Shown: positions 11,265-24,245, numbered from the stretch's first letter. The stretch: 64,000 nt of DNA from Uloborus plumipes (GCA_038373865.1 JAXGGA010002828.1:49804-113803), one strand, 5' to 3'. Made by a program: numbers and translations. Notes: generated from the sequence alone by a model not told the origin.

Positions 11265-13124
11265 TGCGGAATAAGATTGCACATACAATACAGGAATAAA
11301 ATTAAATCGCCATTTTTGGACTTACTCTAGTCGGGCTCAGGAGAGGTGCAGATTTGACGTTGCAAAATAATTCGTTGCTCCCTGAAGAAAATACAGTTAA
11401 ATTATGCATTTATGAAACCAGTTTGCTTTTTTTCCAGCTCTTTCGCGGATAAATAAGTAAAAATTGAATTAATAAGTCATGTATAATACATTTTTAAGGT
11501 ATCTTGCATCACATATTAACTGCTACTTCTCTAATTAATAATGCAATCCATTGTTCCTGAAAACTGCGAATAGGTACATTATAATGGCATCGTTGAGAAG
11601 ACTGGATTTCAATCTTTCTTTCAAAGGATTAAAAGCAAACAATGTAATTGCCATAAACAGCATTGTTTTTAACTAATTGAAGCAAAGTTGGTGTCTCAAA
11701 AGAAAATGACATATATAACTCAGGCATCAAAAAATTCCCTTGATTCTAGAATTTTTTCCCCACTGGTTTTTCTTTTACTCACAATGAATTATAGAAAAGA
11801 AATGTCTGTCTTAATATTTAGCGCGTATTGAAGTTATTCGCAGCTTATATCCAAATAGCGCGAGTGTGAAATTCCTTATTGGATGTTCTTTTCAAAAAAT
11901 ATCCAAGAACAAGGAGAACGGAATTCCAGACGTATGAAAAGAAAAAGAAATGGTTGAATGAAAAGCTTCGAATTCCGACTGGAGAAGATCGCTAAAACCT
12001 TTTGAATTGTTTGATCAGAGAGCTCAACGTCATTCAGAATTTGCCTCCGGAATAAAGAAAAGAGTTAATTAAATATACAGTGGTTTAGGAGATGAAAAAA
12101 AAAATGTGGTAACACATCTTTAATAAAAATTCATTTGTAGAACTTCATTTACATATTTTGTAATCACGAACGATTACTGCATGAAACGTACTGTTTGACT
12201 ACAGGGCAGTATTTAAAGGTGCAGGTTTTTAGGGTTCAAACCCCCTCCAAAATTTTTCAAAATTGTTCCAAAAGATCCTTTTCATACCTTTTTTTCTAAA
12301 AACATTATTATGACTAGTTTATTTTAATTTGGTTTTGCATTGAAAACTAATTTTATCATTGCTGAATAATTGTCCAAATTAAATACTTCATCTGCAGTAT
12401 TTATTTTTGTTGCAGTTATTGCAAACACTATTTCACTCTCTCTCTCCTTTTCTCTCTCTCTCTTTTACAGAACAATACACTTTAAACATACAAATTTTGA
12501 ATACCACTAACAAAAGCGCCAAAATTATTTAAACTTGAAAGTGCCAGACACTGTCTTTAACACATTTTTCAAGTGTCATTCGGCCGATTTGCCGATTAGC
12601 CTGTCGGCCAATTTTCGCTGCTTAATTGTCTGAAAAATTATTTTTATATTAAAATTACTTTTGCTCAGAACAAGAAAGTGTAGTAAATAAGTTTTAGCCA
12701 ATTAATTGACTGATTTTTTGTTTTTGTTCTTTGTCTCCTCAATCACGTTTGCTTAGAACAAAGAAACTATGCTGAATGAATTTTTTCCACCTAACCAAAA
12801 GTATAGAAATTTAACTGTTATGCCCTTTTTTCACAAAACAAAGAAAGAAAGAGAAAAAACACTCATTTATAAACTTGTGCAACATTTGATGATGTATCTT
12901 TCATTATGATATATGGAGATAATTTGAGTCCAATATTAAATATGTTTCGGTATCTATGTATTACGAACTTTTTAAAAAACATTAAAAGTGTCCTTACTTT
13001 TGTTCTAATATGTTTAATTTTATGTCGTGACTTTTTTTCTAAAACTACTACGAAGATTGGTCATGTTAACATCTCATAATCTCGGTTCACTCACACCTAT
13101 TTACTTCGCGACGAATGAATAATT
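11265..13124. other. No gene recognised; CT-rich microsatellite
   Basis: AT-rich DNA without a credible open frame. A CT-rich run (CTCTCTCTCC...TCTCTCTCT) lies at about 12431-12469. A segment at 12225-12285 (GGGTTCAAACCCCCTCC, then AAAATTTTTCAAAATTGTTCC) is the inverted, diverged counterpart of 15700-15765. Confidence 0.45.
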
Positions 13125-13515
13125 CCCTAGCAGCATAATCTCACCGGCCGATGATTGGCCATTCATTGAAACCCGATGAAATTCTCATCGGCCGATGATC
13201 AGATTCGATGAGTTCTCATCGGCCAAACAGAATCCGAGCAGCAAAATCCGATGAGTTTTGCTCGAAATACGATAAGATTTGGAGAAATTTACGAGCAGTG
13301 CAGTCCCGTGCCGATGAATTTAGGATCAATTTTGGATGCTCGGCTTATTTTCATCGGGAAAGTTGATTGGAAGGATATCGCTTTCGATGAAAAGTAGCTC
13401 ATCGAAAACCGTGCTCGGATACTGATCGGAACGATGTCATCGTGCGTTACGGGATCAGTTTAAGAGGAGTTCGATGATCGGCTGAGCAAAATCCGATGAG
13501 TTGATGCTACTTGGG
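13125..13515 (+). mobile_element. CCCTAG/CTTGGG-ended MITE (GATCGG family), copy 1
   Basis: The left end is CCCTAGCAGCATAATCTCA; the right end is GATGCTACTTGGG, the imperfect complement. The interior is dense in CGGCCGATGA, CGATGAG and GATCGG motifs, so it is palindrome-rich. It is clearly homologous to 16711-17127 and 31065-31489. There is no coding capacity. Confidence 0.8.
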
Positions 13516-14907
13516 ACCTTTCCAACCTTACCAGCCTCTAACCAGCCTTAGTTCACTTGATAACCAAACGCGGCTATATCCTTTCTCTTATAAAGTCTTC
13601 AAAAGAGAAATTTCTTTAACTGGACTTAAAGTTACACACTATTGGGGTCAGATTCTGAACACAAGTGAGGCTAGGCTTCCTTCAAATTAGATATCAAAAT
13701 GAATTATGTCTTAGACGAGCCTTTAGTGTGTGCATGTTTTAAGCAATACTTTCTTTCAGTCGTTCGAATTTACTTGGAAGCTTCGAACAAATTCTATCTT
13801 AGCCAAAAATAATGTCGTTTGGTGCAAAAATTCGAAACGTGTAAGTATTTTTTTATTCTCAAAACAAGTAAATTACGGGAAAGTTTGCTTAACCCTTTAT
13901 GCAGTGACGGGACTCAAAACTTCCGCTTGTATTAATTTAGTATGATGAATCCTAAATGACTGGAATAATGCTGAAGCTTTTGAGTAACACTCCTTTTGCT
14001 TCGCTGAGAGGCCGACAGATGGTACCTACACTCAGGTACAGTTTTCTTAGGGGCCCTAATACGTAGGGGCCTTATACCCTACTGATTTTCAAAATTTGCT
14101 AATTTAATTTGGGACATAAATTGTTAAAAATGGAATAAAGAAGGAACAAAATCCAACTTCTCAAAAACTGCTGCGAAGGCCACATCTCCAAAGCCCTAGA
14201 TAATTCTGTGTCAAATTTTATAACTTCAATGATGGAAAAATATTTTTGAGTCAACTGGAAATGCAAACAATAAATGAAATCGGCACCGATGATCAAAAAT
14301 GAACCAAAGTAAACGAATCAGAAAAAAACAACAATGAGCAAAAAGACCGAAACCAAGCTGCTACCAAATCAAAAATGCTTTTCAGTATTAGCTTTTTTTT
14401 TAATTCTTAGAATATTCATTAAAGATGTTTCTAAGTAACTTGTTTATCTTAATAAAAATGTACTAAATCATTTAGTCGACATAAATTGACAAAGTTCATC
14501 ATAAGTGAAAATCTATCTCTTTTGGTCTTGATACAAGTTTTAATATGTGCATTTTTCTTCTAAATTTGAAAGTTTTGTAAAATGTTACTTAACACCGGAA
14601 TAAAAGTAAGTTGATAAAAATTATTATTATTTTATTAATTAATTTATTTATTTCACATTTAAACAGGCATCTGTTAAAACTCAATGGCATTTTCTTTTTC
14701 TTTTTAAAGGCACTTTTGTTTTTCTACAAAACTACCTTTTCCTGGTTTTCCTTTTGATCAACTACTGAGCGAAAGAAAAAAAATCGTAAATTAATAAATA
14801 ACATTAGTATAAGCTTTTTAGACAGGAATTTCTCTTCCTAATCTCAAAAGTAGAATATTTTATGAAAATACTAACAACAAATAATTTTGTATATAACTAG
14901 AAATAAG
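13516..14907. other. No gene recognised
   Basis: A single TTAACCCTTTATGCAGTGACGG-like motif near 13890 resembles one end of a piggyBac-type MITE, but no partner end was found. Short inverted GGGGCC motifs lie near 14050-14085. The rest is AT-rich. Confidence 0.4.
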
Positions 14908-15165
14908 CCTAGTGACTTAATGGCGCTTTGCGTTTCCACGCTATAGATCCCAACTCAATCCCCGGGTTGGGCACGATTGACTCATCCGTTCATCATTTCA
15001 GTGGGTCGATAAAATGAGTACCAAGCGTGCTTGTGAACAAAACCCTGGGGGTTCTGCCTTCGGATGACCACCTAATAGGAACAGGTGCCTCGCCCCTCAG
15101 ATCCCTTGTTCGGGTGAGATGAGCCTAATAGGCCTTGTCCCCTCATGTTCCGCCACTGAGTTTAG
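14908..15165 (+). repeat. tRNA-derived SINE-like element
   Basis: The head TAGTGACTTAATGGCGC resembles an RNA polymerase III A box region. About 45 bases later CTCAATCCCCGGGTTGGG looks like an eroded B box and T-arm. A unique body follows with ATTTCAGTGGGTCGATAAAA and GAGTACCAAGCGTGCTTG. A related piece, AAAATGGGTACCAAGCGTG, occurs near 899-917. The stretch is GC-richer than its surroundings. The SINE call is inferred from the promoter-like boxes. Confidence 0.55.
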
Positions 15166-16710
15166 GAGTAACTAAAAAAACTGTTTTAATGAGTCTCGAG
15201 AGAAAAGTTTTATATTTAACGTAATTTTCAGATTAAATAACAGCTTTAGAAATTATTGTAGCAGTATGACTGTGCTTTTCCCTACAATAGCGATTTTGAT
15301 TGTAATTAAAACAGATTACTGCTCTAACGTTACTCTAAAATCAGTGCCATAACCAGACGATTGTTTCGGGGAGGGTTTTACCAACACATTTCTCGCGTAA
15401 TATATATTATGATACATAAAATGTGATTTCATGTTCTATATTCTATTGCTATTACAGTAAATGTTTAAGGGGCATGAACACGAAAAATAAAATAATAACC
15501 TATCCTACCAATGAAGTAAAAAATATGAAATTATGTTTGCAAAAACTACAAGGAAGATAAATACTGCAGATAAATCAATCAATTTGCACTATCGTTAATA
15601 ATGATTATTTCGTTTTTCAAATGAAATTAAAAAGTAAATAAGAAAGGTTAATAAAATAGATATAATATTATTTTTCGGCAAAAAAGAGCATTAAGAGCAT
15701 ATTTTGGAATAGTTTTGAAAATTTTCGGAGGGGTTTTGAACATTGAAAACCCACCCCTTAAATACGGCCCCTTAATTACTATATCCCTTAAAGTAACTAA
15801 AATGGAAATTTTGCTCCATTTAAGATATATTGTATAATTCAGGACATTTTTTTGCAAAATTTATATAGTATTCATTCACCTACATGAACAGTACAACACA
15901 CTTTAGCTGCATAAAACATAAATTTTTAAACCTTGAAGAAAACTTGATCAAAATGATATAAGCGTCACCCTTTGAAAAGAATATTTGCAGTCGCCATCCA
16001 TGGAAATTAAATTTCGGGCATACAACAATTACAAAATAGGAATAATTAATCAACGGTATAAGGGTTTAAAATGACGCAAGTTCCAAAATTTAACTTGAAG
16101 TATTTGCAAGCTAAAGCAATAACTGTTGTAAAAATGTTCCTTTCTATCTTACACTGGCCGATCTAAATGCATCATTAGCCTTAAGATATTTACCCATTAA
16201 AAGAAGTACAATTACTGCCCATCCACGGCTAATCAATTAATGTCATTTGCTGATGACAGAAAGAATTTCTCGAAAAATGCAAATGTGCGGCTTTGAATGG
16301 TTTTGAGATAACACATACTATTTGCTTGAGTAACTAGTTTATGACTTGAATAATATTAGAATTTGTTTTTGGCATGCATCTGTCAGTTTACTTTCTTTTT
16401 CGCAGTTTTGATAGGGGGTAATTTAGTGAGAATACTAAGGATTTAAAGGAATTTGTCTCGGGCACTTTCAACAGATATGAGAAAGCTCGTCATGGGTTGC
16501 TTTACTGCAAAACAAGGAAAATAATACTGAAATCTCAAGCTATTTATTGAAGTGTTTCGGGAAACCGATTCCTTTTTAAATAAATCAAATCTGATTTCTG
16601 AATTCTTTGCTCGAACTGAGTTGTCAAACAGTGAGAAAGGGATCGGTCCTAGGAGGCACCCCCCCCCCCCTTTAATTTTCCAATATACTAGAAAAATTAG
16701 AAGACTAATA
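15166..16710. other. No gene recognised
   Basis: AT-rich. It contains the inverted partner (about 15700-15765, TTTTGAAAATTTTCGGAGGGG) of the segment at 12225-12285, and a poly-C run near 16659-16671. Confidence 0.4.
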
Positions 16711-17127
16711 CCCTAGCAGCATAATCTCATCGGCCGATGATCGGCCATTCATCGAAATCCGATGAAATTCTCATCGGCCGATGATCGGATTCGATGAGTT
16801 CTCATCGGGAATTGCTCCAATATGTCTCATCGGCCAAACAGAATCCGAGCAGCAAAATCCGATGAGTTTTGCTCGAAATACGATCAGATTTGGAGCAATT
16901 TACGAGCAGTGCAGTCCCGTTCCGATGAATTTAGGATCAATTTTGGATGCGCGGCTTATTTCGATCGGGAAAGTTGATCGGAAGGATGTCGCTTTCCGAT
17001 GAAAAGTAGCTTATCGAAAACCGTGCTCGGATACTGATCGGAACGATGTCATTGTGAGTTACGGGATCAGTTTACGAGGAGTTCGATGATCTTCCGAGCA
17101 AAATCCGATGAGTTGATGCTACTTGGG
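16711..17127 (+). mobile_element. CCCTAG/CTTGGG-ended MITE (GATCGG family), copy 2
   Basis: Ends CCCTAGCAGCATAATCTCAT and GATGCTACTTGGG. The interior is near-identical to copy 1 over most of its length, with an additional GGGAATTGCTCCAATATG insert near 16808. It is flanked by TA on both sides, but copies 1 and 3 do not share TA. A 73-residue open frame inside has no protein character. Confidence 0.82.
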
Positions 17128-17299
17128 TAAAGAATATATGAGAGCCTAACTAATAAATGAACAATTAAACACAGTTTCACCAATAACAATGCTAGTTAGC
17201 GTGACATGTAACAGGGGAAAGAGAGGGAGTAAAGTGAAGTGTGACACTTTGTGACAAAGGGAGAGGGGTCTCATTTACACAAAAAAAGTTTGAGATGGG

Positions 17300-17540
17300 C
17301 GCTATTCTAGGTGAACGCCGCCAATTTGTCCAGCACTTGACGATCATGTATTTCATTAAAAATTATTAATTTTAAAAGGTAATGAATAAACTTTTTGCCT
17401 AAGAAATCAAACACAACCTTGGGATTTCTTAACAAAATTTTGTTCATTTCCCTTTAAAATTACTATACTTTTTAATGAAATGCATGATCGTCACGAACGG
17501 GACAAGATGGAGACTTTTTCATGGAATGGTCCCATTATTT
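17300..17540. repeat. Foldback (inverted repeat), unassigned
   Basis: GACGATCATGTATTTCATTA near 17340 is mirrored by TAATGAAATGCATGATCGTC near 17475, and adjacent AATTTTAAAAGG pairs with CCTTTAAAATT. The arms are about 45 bp around a spacer of about 75 bp. Outer boundaries and target duplication are unclear. Confidence 0.5.
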
Positions 17541-17642
17541 ATGGAGCGACCCTGCCATAAAACTATTCATTAAAACTTCAAAAATCACACAATCTTAAGA
17601 AGTTATTTCTGAATACTACACGAATTCTAATAATGTATAAAT

Positions 17643-18434
17643 CGATACACGTATAGATTTAGGAATTTTTACTGCTGATTTTTAAAAAGTAGTCAAATTT
17701 TCAATGATCACGATTTTTCTTTCTTTAATTACCCTTTTCACATTATAGAGAATGATAATTAAATTGGTTTTTATCACACACTAATTAGATATTTAAACAT
17801 AAGTTTTAAAATTATGATAGACCTGAAAATAACAACTCACCATTCGCCACGTGGTAAGTAAACCACTTACTATGGCAACTAAATAAAATACGCTAATCAG
17901 TCACTATTTAAGAACTTAACCGGCTGCAGCTAATGTTTAATACGTTTTTATTAGTTTCACTTGTGGGTATGTATGTAACTCTGAATAAAAGATAAAATTC
18001 ACGTTCTTTGCAAATGTAAAAGTAATATATTTCATACCTGATACACGTATAGATTTAGGAATTTTTACTGCTGATTTTTAAAAAGTAGTCAAATTTTCAA
18101 TGATCACGATTTTTCTTTCTTTAATTACCCTTTTCACATTATAGAGAATGATAATTAAATTGGTTTTTATCACACACTAATTAGATATTTAAACATAAGT
18201 TTTAAAATTATGATAGACCTGAAAATAACAACTCACCATTCGCCACGTGGTAAGTAAACCACTTACTATGGCAACTAAATAAAATACGCTAATCAGTCAC
18301 TATTTAAGAACTTAACCGGCTGCAGCTAATGTTTAATACGTTTTTATTAGTTTCACTTGTGGGTATGTATGTAACTCTGAATAAAAGATAAAATTCACGT
18401 TCTTTGCAAATGTAAAAGTAATATATTTCATACC
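17643..18434. repeat. 396-bp tandem duplication
   Basis: Unit 1 is 17643-18038 and unit 2 is 18039-18434. I found no difference between them by eye. Each ends with the CAAATGTAAAAGTAATATATTTCATACC-type sequence that, inverted, also flanks the Tc1-like insertion at 9.6 kb. Apparent identity implies a very recent duplication or an assembly duplication. Confidence 0.93.
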
Positions 18435-18440
18435 ATTTTT

Positions 18441-20930
18441 AATACTAAAGGGTAAACTATATTATGTAAACTATATTTCTTACATTACATGTTGATGTAT
18501 GAGCCAATATTTAGAAAAGTGCCAATTTGAAGTTGGAATTTTCTGATAAAAAAATTTTTTTGCAGAAAAAAATTAATATTGGATTCTAAGTCTAAATTGG
18601 GTCTAAATGCAAGAAAATAAAAGGGGGGAGATCAAGGAAGTTATTTACCCCCTCCTTAGATTACTCACTTTTAAGTCGTTATAGATCTGATGAGTGTAAC
18701 AGATCTGATGTTAATATGAGCTACATATTTGAGTTTATGCTTTCAGTCTTCGTTAACATTAGGGATGCACCGATAAGCAAATTGGCCGATTACCGATTAC
18801 CGATTAATCGGTTGTTGATAATCGGCCGATTAATCGGCTGAGCCGATTAATGATAAGAATGATTGGTTTTAATACTACAGGTTCACAATCACTGTTTTTT
18901 CTCTCTTATACAATTCCGAGTTTAGAAATAGTAAGTAATTTATTCCTGAGAGAAGATTTTTTTCCCATTTTCTTAATTTTCACAAAATAATTTCAATATT
19001 TCATCAAATTTCTTCGAACCAATTTTCATATTATTGTCAATAATATTACATTAACACATTGTTAATTATAATTATTGCACATAAAAATTCAAAAAAGAAG
19101 GTCGAGCGGGAGGATCTGTGGGAGGCGGTAATTTTAATTCAGGAGTACTTTTAATTAAAAATTTTAATAATCAGTAGCAATTTAATTCAAGGCTTTTATT
19201 CTTTGCCAAACTTAGAGGTTATCTAAAATCACTGTGCTCAGTAGAAAACTATCGCCACCTGAAAAATGTTGCAACATTGTCTATTTGTGTATTTATTCAA
19301 AGTAGGAGAATTAATTTATTAAAAACTTTATATCAACTATGAGGGTTGTTATTACTGTCAATAAAATCATTCATCACAGTTTCTTAGTAATGGTACACTT
19401 TAAAGAACAATATCTAAAAAAAATTACAGCCGATTAATCGGCCCAGTTTTGCCGATTATTAATAATCGGCAAAGTGGCCGATTATGGCCGATTAATCGGT
19501 ACTGCCGATTAATCGGTGCATCCCTAGTTAACATCTCTAAAAATGATATTATTTCCTTGCATTTTTAACATAGAATTAAGATAATTATATTAAAATATAT
19601 ATATATTAGCTAAAAAATCGAATTTCATTATAAAAAAGCATTTCTTGGAAATAAAAATGAGCGATAAGGTTTTTAGACAAAATAAGTTATAAGATTAGGA
19701 AATCCAAGCTCATAAAACATTTGTTTTGTTTTGAAACAACACACAACTTTAACTTTTTCAATACACAACTCTGCTGCTTGCTTTTCTTTAATTAGTTGCA
19801 GGAAATTTAATTTCTTGATTAGAAATTCAAATTTAGCATGCTAGTTATTATCTAGCTATTTAGCGAAGTTATGAAAAATTGAAGCACCAAAAAATAAATA
19901 AATAAATAAATAAATAAAATAATAATAATTAATTAACTTCATTTCTGCAGTGTCAATTTTTCTTATTTTACTAACTTCTATTGTTAGGTCATACAAACCA
20001 TAAATGAAGCAATTGTACTAAAACTAATTGCTTTTCATTTTTTAAGAACAAAAATATTCAATATTTGTGGCTAAAACCTACGATTTTTGCTTTTTAATAA
20101 TTCTGAAACGTGTGAGTTAGTTCGGTAACATATTCGCTGTTTTTCAATGTTACCGCTCTGACTGTTACCGATCTGACAAACTGACAAAGTATTTTTTTAT
20201 TTCCGAGTCGATCGTGCTAAACCAAAATCAAACACGTGGTTTTTTCACTTGTAATAAAGGACTATACTTATATATAAAATAAGTTTTAAAATAATAAAAA
20301 CTGCGCATTTTAGCGCGTGTTACCGATCTGATGGCTTAAATGACACACATTTTATAACATCACTTTAAAAAAATCTTACCTACAATTTTAGATGCATAAA
20401 TGCAAATTTTTAATTACGATGCAATAAAACGTCCCACCAGGTACTCAGTATCACGTGGTATAGGTGCAGGAAATGATTTTGGGAGCCTAAACATAGATCG
20501 GAAGTTATTGTTACCGCTCTGACGGCAGAACTAGGGACACGCTTATTTTGCATCGGCTAGAAAATCAGAAATCGATTAAAACAAAAATGAAGTAAAATAT
20601 TAACAAAGGGGTAAAAATAGAATCGTTTTTTGTGCAAGTGCGTTTTTTTTGGGAAGTTAGAAAGTGCGCATGACCTGTTTGCATGCTAAGCTTTGCTACT
20701 TGGGACACGTTACCGATCTGATTTTTGATGTATAAAAGCAATATTTTCTGTAGAAAAAAATTTTTTTTTTCTAATGTTATTAGATGAAATGAAAGCAAAA
20801 CTTATCTTCTTTCTGGGGAAAATTATTTTTTTAACTAGTTATTGAAATACTATTGAAAATTCACTTGAGACTCAAATTGGCACTTTTCTAAATATTAGCT
20901 CGTATTTATTATGAGAGCATCTAAAAACGC
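18441..20930. repeat. Large inverted-repeat unit with TTACCGATCTGA motifs
   Basis: AATATTTAGAAAAGTGCCAA at about 18507 is matched in inverted orientation by TTGGCACTTTTCTAAATATT at about 20877. The interior near the right side has five copies of TTACCG(A/C)TCTGA within 580 bp (20.15-20.72 kb). A hAT MITE is nested at 18760-19526. It may be a 2.4-kb non-autonomous element, but the outer ends are not defined. Confidence 0.45.
18760..19526. mobile_element. hAT-type MITE, ATCGGTGCATCCCTA ends
   Basis: A 767-bp element with inverted ends TAGGGATGCACCGAT and ATCGGTGCATCCCTA and a perfect 8-bp target duplication GTTAACAT (18752-18759 and 19527-19534). Subterminal regions are rich in CCGATTAATCGG palindromes, likely transposase binding sites. 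It is non-coding. The TIR and 8-bp duplication are diagnostic for hAT. Confidence 0.92.
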
Positions 20931-21712
20931 ATTTTTTAGATTTTTTAAACTAATTTAAAGATTATTATTTCATTGAAAAATTTGTTTTCAAAGAAACTCA
21001 TTTTAAGTTTCCACACGTAATTACGTAGCTTATGCCAATAATGATTATCTTATAGTGTAATGATTTTTTCTTTTCCAAAAACAAAAACAAAAATTCAATT
21101 AAAAGAGCAACAAAAGGTGAAAAAAGAGGCTACTAAATCAAAAGTATCCATCCGCCATAGGCTAATAACTAAAAATTTCGATTTTCAGGTCTATATTATG
21201 AACAACTACTTTTCTTTAAAATGACTACTAAAAGAAGAATGCTATGAATGAAAATGACCTTTCTCCAAATGTCTGAAACATGTTCATCCTAATATTTTGT
21301 AGAATATAGCATGGACGAGAATGGATTGAAAAAGTAATACAGTTGGAGGGGACTGTCTGTTTCAAATCGGAAAATAGCTGAAATCTACTTTTGATTTAAA
21401 GTACGAGCTACTTTGAAACGGGAAGTATTTCTATAAAAACTTCGTATTGGACGGGCCTCAAGAATTTCGACAGAGCTGTCATGTGCTAGCACGTAGGATA
21501 AGAGGAAAAATATTAAAACATAAAGAAATATTTATTTGAAAACGGAAAATGTTTCGAATTGAATAAAAATAAACATTTCGAACTGTATGTAACTGGAGAC
21601 ATTTTAGATAAATTTGAAAGCAGTTTTATTAACTAGTTTATGGTATAAGAAATGTATGTTCTGAAGAAAAACTAATATGTGTGTCTTTCTGCTAATGCTT
21701 ATGTTACTTCAA
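20931..21712. other. No feature recognised
   Basis: AT-rich sequence, no credible open frame, no partner in the window. Confidence 0.4.
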
Positions 21713-22490
21713 CCCATTTATGCCCAAGTTTTTTTAATTGTTTTTTTTTTTTAATTTTTATCTGCTGAAAACTCTTACTTGGAATGGTTTACAATACATT
21801 TTAGGCGTTAAATAGATCGCCATTGCTATATTTATTAAGTTATTTAACGTCCTATTCATTGGATATTTTGCAGATATGTGAGCAAAATACGACCTAACTT
21901 GACTTTACTTTTGCAAAGTAACATTATCGATGGCATCTCTGATCAATTTTCGCAAATCATTTAAAAATAGTTTAATTTCGTGAAAAATGAGTTCGCAAAA
22001 AAAAAAAAAAAGACTTACTTTCTGTGGCTACCTATGCTGGATCGTTGCTTGACTGATTTGTCTGAAAATAGCTGTCGATAAATAAACTCTGATGTCCAAA
22101 TAGTGGCTCTAACTGGTTTTCTCTAGAAAAAGGACTATTTAACTTGTGAAAAACAGCTTTAGTAAAATGAAGGGCCAGGGGGAAAAAAGATGAAAGTCAC
22201 TTTTTCATCAATTTTGAGATATTAGCGCTAAGGGCTATGAAGGACTAGTATCATCTGGCAGAACAACAAGGGGGGAGGGAGATGAGAAGCAACCGAATTG
22301 TGCATGAAAACTCGAAAAACTACATAAGGAGCTACGAAAAGTCAAACTTTGTTCTTCATTTTTCTCGAAATCGCTTTTTGGTCACTTTCATCTTTTTTCC
22401 CCCTGGCCCTTCAACTGTTATACTTATTACAGGTCTTTGTATGCAGTAACTAACAAGCGTCCCGTTTTTAGGCTACTAAGCATAAATGTG
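21713..22490. mobile_element. Eroded piggyBac-type MITE
   Basis: The left end CCCATTTATGCC follows TCAA (a degraded TTAA), and the right end GCATAAATGTG is followed by TTAA (22491-22494). The ends resemble those of the clear piggyBac-type MITE at 52360-52874 in pattern. It contains a nested 246-bp MITE. Confidence 0.5.
22168..22413. mobile_element. Foldback MITE, TGAAGGGCCAGGGGG ends
   Basis: Inverted ends match over about 30 bp: TGAAGGGCCAGGGGGAAAAA, then AGATGAAAGT, against its complement ending CCCCCTGGCCCTTCA. It is 246 bp and non-coding. No clear target duplication (AAAA against ACTG) was seen, so the superfamily is open. Confidence 0.8.
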
Positions 22491-22494
22491 TTAA

Positions 22495-23846
22495 TTGTAT
22501 ATAGTAACATGTATTGTATATAGACTTACAAAATATACCATCATTGTAGTAAAAATACCTGAAACCAAATTGGCAGAAAAAAAAATTAGCATCTGTCATC
22601 CAAGTTCACAAAATTGCAAATCATGTTAACTTGAGAGAAAATTACGGAGTGGATTCCTAAAACTGTCTAAATCTTTTAAAATCTTGGTTTTTTGAGGCTG
22701 GTATAGAACGCTACGCAAATTAGAATGTTTGAAATGAGTTTAATGGGGTTTAAAAATTTTGTCGTGAATCACAACTAAGAAGTGGTGCCCAGGTTGCCAT
22801 CTTCGGTGAACTGTATCTTAAACTAGGAATTAGAAAAAACAAAATATTCCTGTAACTTACTTTTTACGAATTTTAATTAATGTTTAAAACTTACACCATG
22901 ATGGTGAGATATTTTTTCTCTTTGCCTGCCTGAATTGACATAAAAAAAATATACCTATATCTGTTTTCTTCATAAATTCATGACTTCCAAATAGAATATG
23001 ATATAATAGCTCTGTGTATTCGAACTATTCCTTAAAAATGTGTATCGTGAGGACGGAAGAGTGAATGTATAATTTTACCTCATTATTTGTAAATGGAGGG
23101 ATTTTACATGACATAATTTATTCATTTGTCAGAAAATTTCAAAGTCTGACTTCCCTTCTACTATAAAAATTGAATAAATAAACTTAGAGGTGTTTCTCAG
23201 AGAATCTAAGATTTATTCATCCTCCTCTTTGTTTATTTATTTATTTATTCTTATTTGAAAATAAGTATTTGTTCAACCATGTTTGTTTCAGAGAATTCTT
23301 CTCAACAAAAGTTGCTCGAGGAGATTTGATTAATTCACTTGATATTGCTGTTAGTTTTAAATCATTTTAGCAATCTTGTAAATTGAGAGGGATTCATTGC
23401 GAACATTCTATTTAGAATCTAAACGAAAGATGTGAGCTATTTTCAGGGTTATTGGACAATCCGAAACAGGTGCATAGGGATCAAGAGATTTAAGTGAACT
23501 AAGACAATGTGAAAAAAAGTACAAATGAACGATATGAAAAGAGTTAAAAACTCAGCAAAAAAAAAAGGTGTTTCAAGGTTTTCAAAACAAACCTATTTAT
23601 CTATTCATTAAGATAAATAGGATTTTCCATGGATTTTCATGGCTCATCAAAATCCATGCGTTGGTCAGATGAACAAGAACTACAAGGTGTATATAAACAA
23701 GGAGTGGATAGAAACACGGTTAAATACGAAAGCGTTATTTGCATTTGCACTGATTTAGAAAAAGGAAGCAAAAATCTTCATTTTCAATAACAGTGGGGAT
23801 AAGTGAGAGAGTGACATTTTTGTATTTTATCCTTGCATGAAATATA
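22495..23846. other. No gene or repeat recognised
   Basis: AT-rich DNA. Short T-rich simple repeat (TTTATTTA) near 23230. Nothing else can be supported. Confidence 0.4.
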
Positions 23847-24245
23847 CACTGAAAAATGGATGTGGTTTTTACAGTGTTATACAGTCAATTTTATTGCAAA
23901 ATAACTGTAAAAATTGCTAATTTGACAGTAACAAACTAAAATTTCTGATTTTACACTAATAAACTGTAAAATTGCCAGTTTTACAGTTTTTTACAGTGCA
24001 CACAGTTCACACAGTTATTACAGTTTACAATTTTAAACTAGAACCTCTGCTGCCAGTGTTATACTGTTGTTTTTACAGTCTAATACAGCTAATGTTGTGA
24101 TAATAAACTGTAAAATTACTGCTTTACAGTTTTCAACTGTAAAATTGCTAGTTTTACAGTTTATTGCTGCGAATTTTACAGTTTTAAACTGGAACCTCTG
24201 CTACCAGTATTATACTGTAGAAACAACGGTCTATATTTTGCAGTG
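23847..24245 (+). mobile_element. ACAGT family MITE, copy B
   Basis: A 399-bp element in the same orientation as copy A, with ends CACTGAAAAATGGATG and TATTTTGCAGTG. The two internal modules with CCAGTGTTATAC / CCAGTATTATAC are clear. TATA flanks both ends, which is compatible with a TA or TATA duplication but not decisive in this AT-rich context. Confidence 0.85.

Noticed and set aside
13890..13912. piggyBac-type MITE end
   Set aside because: Only one TTAACCCTTT-type end was found, with no inverted partner within 2 kb.
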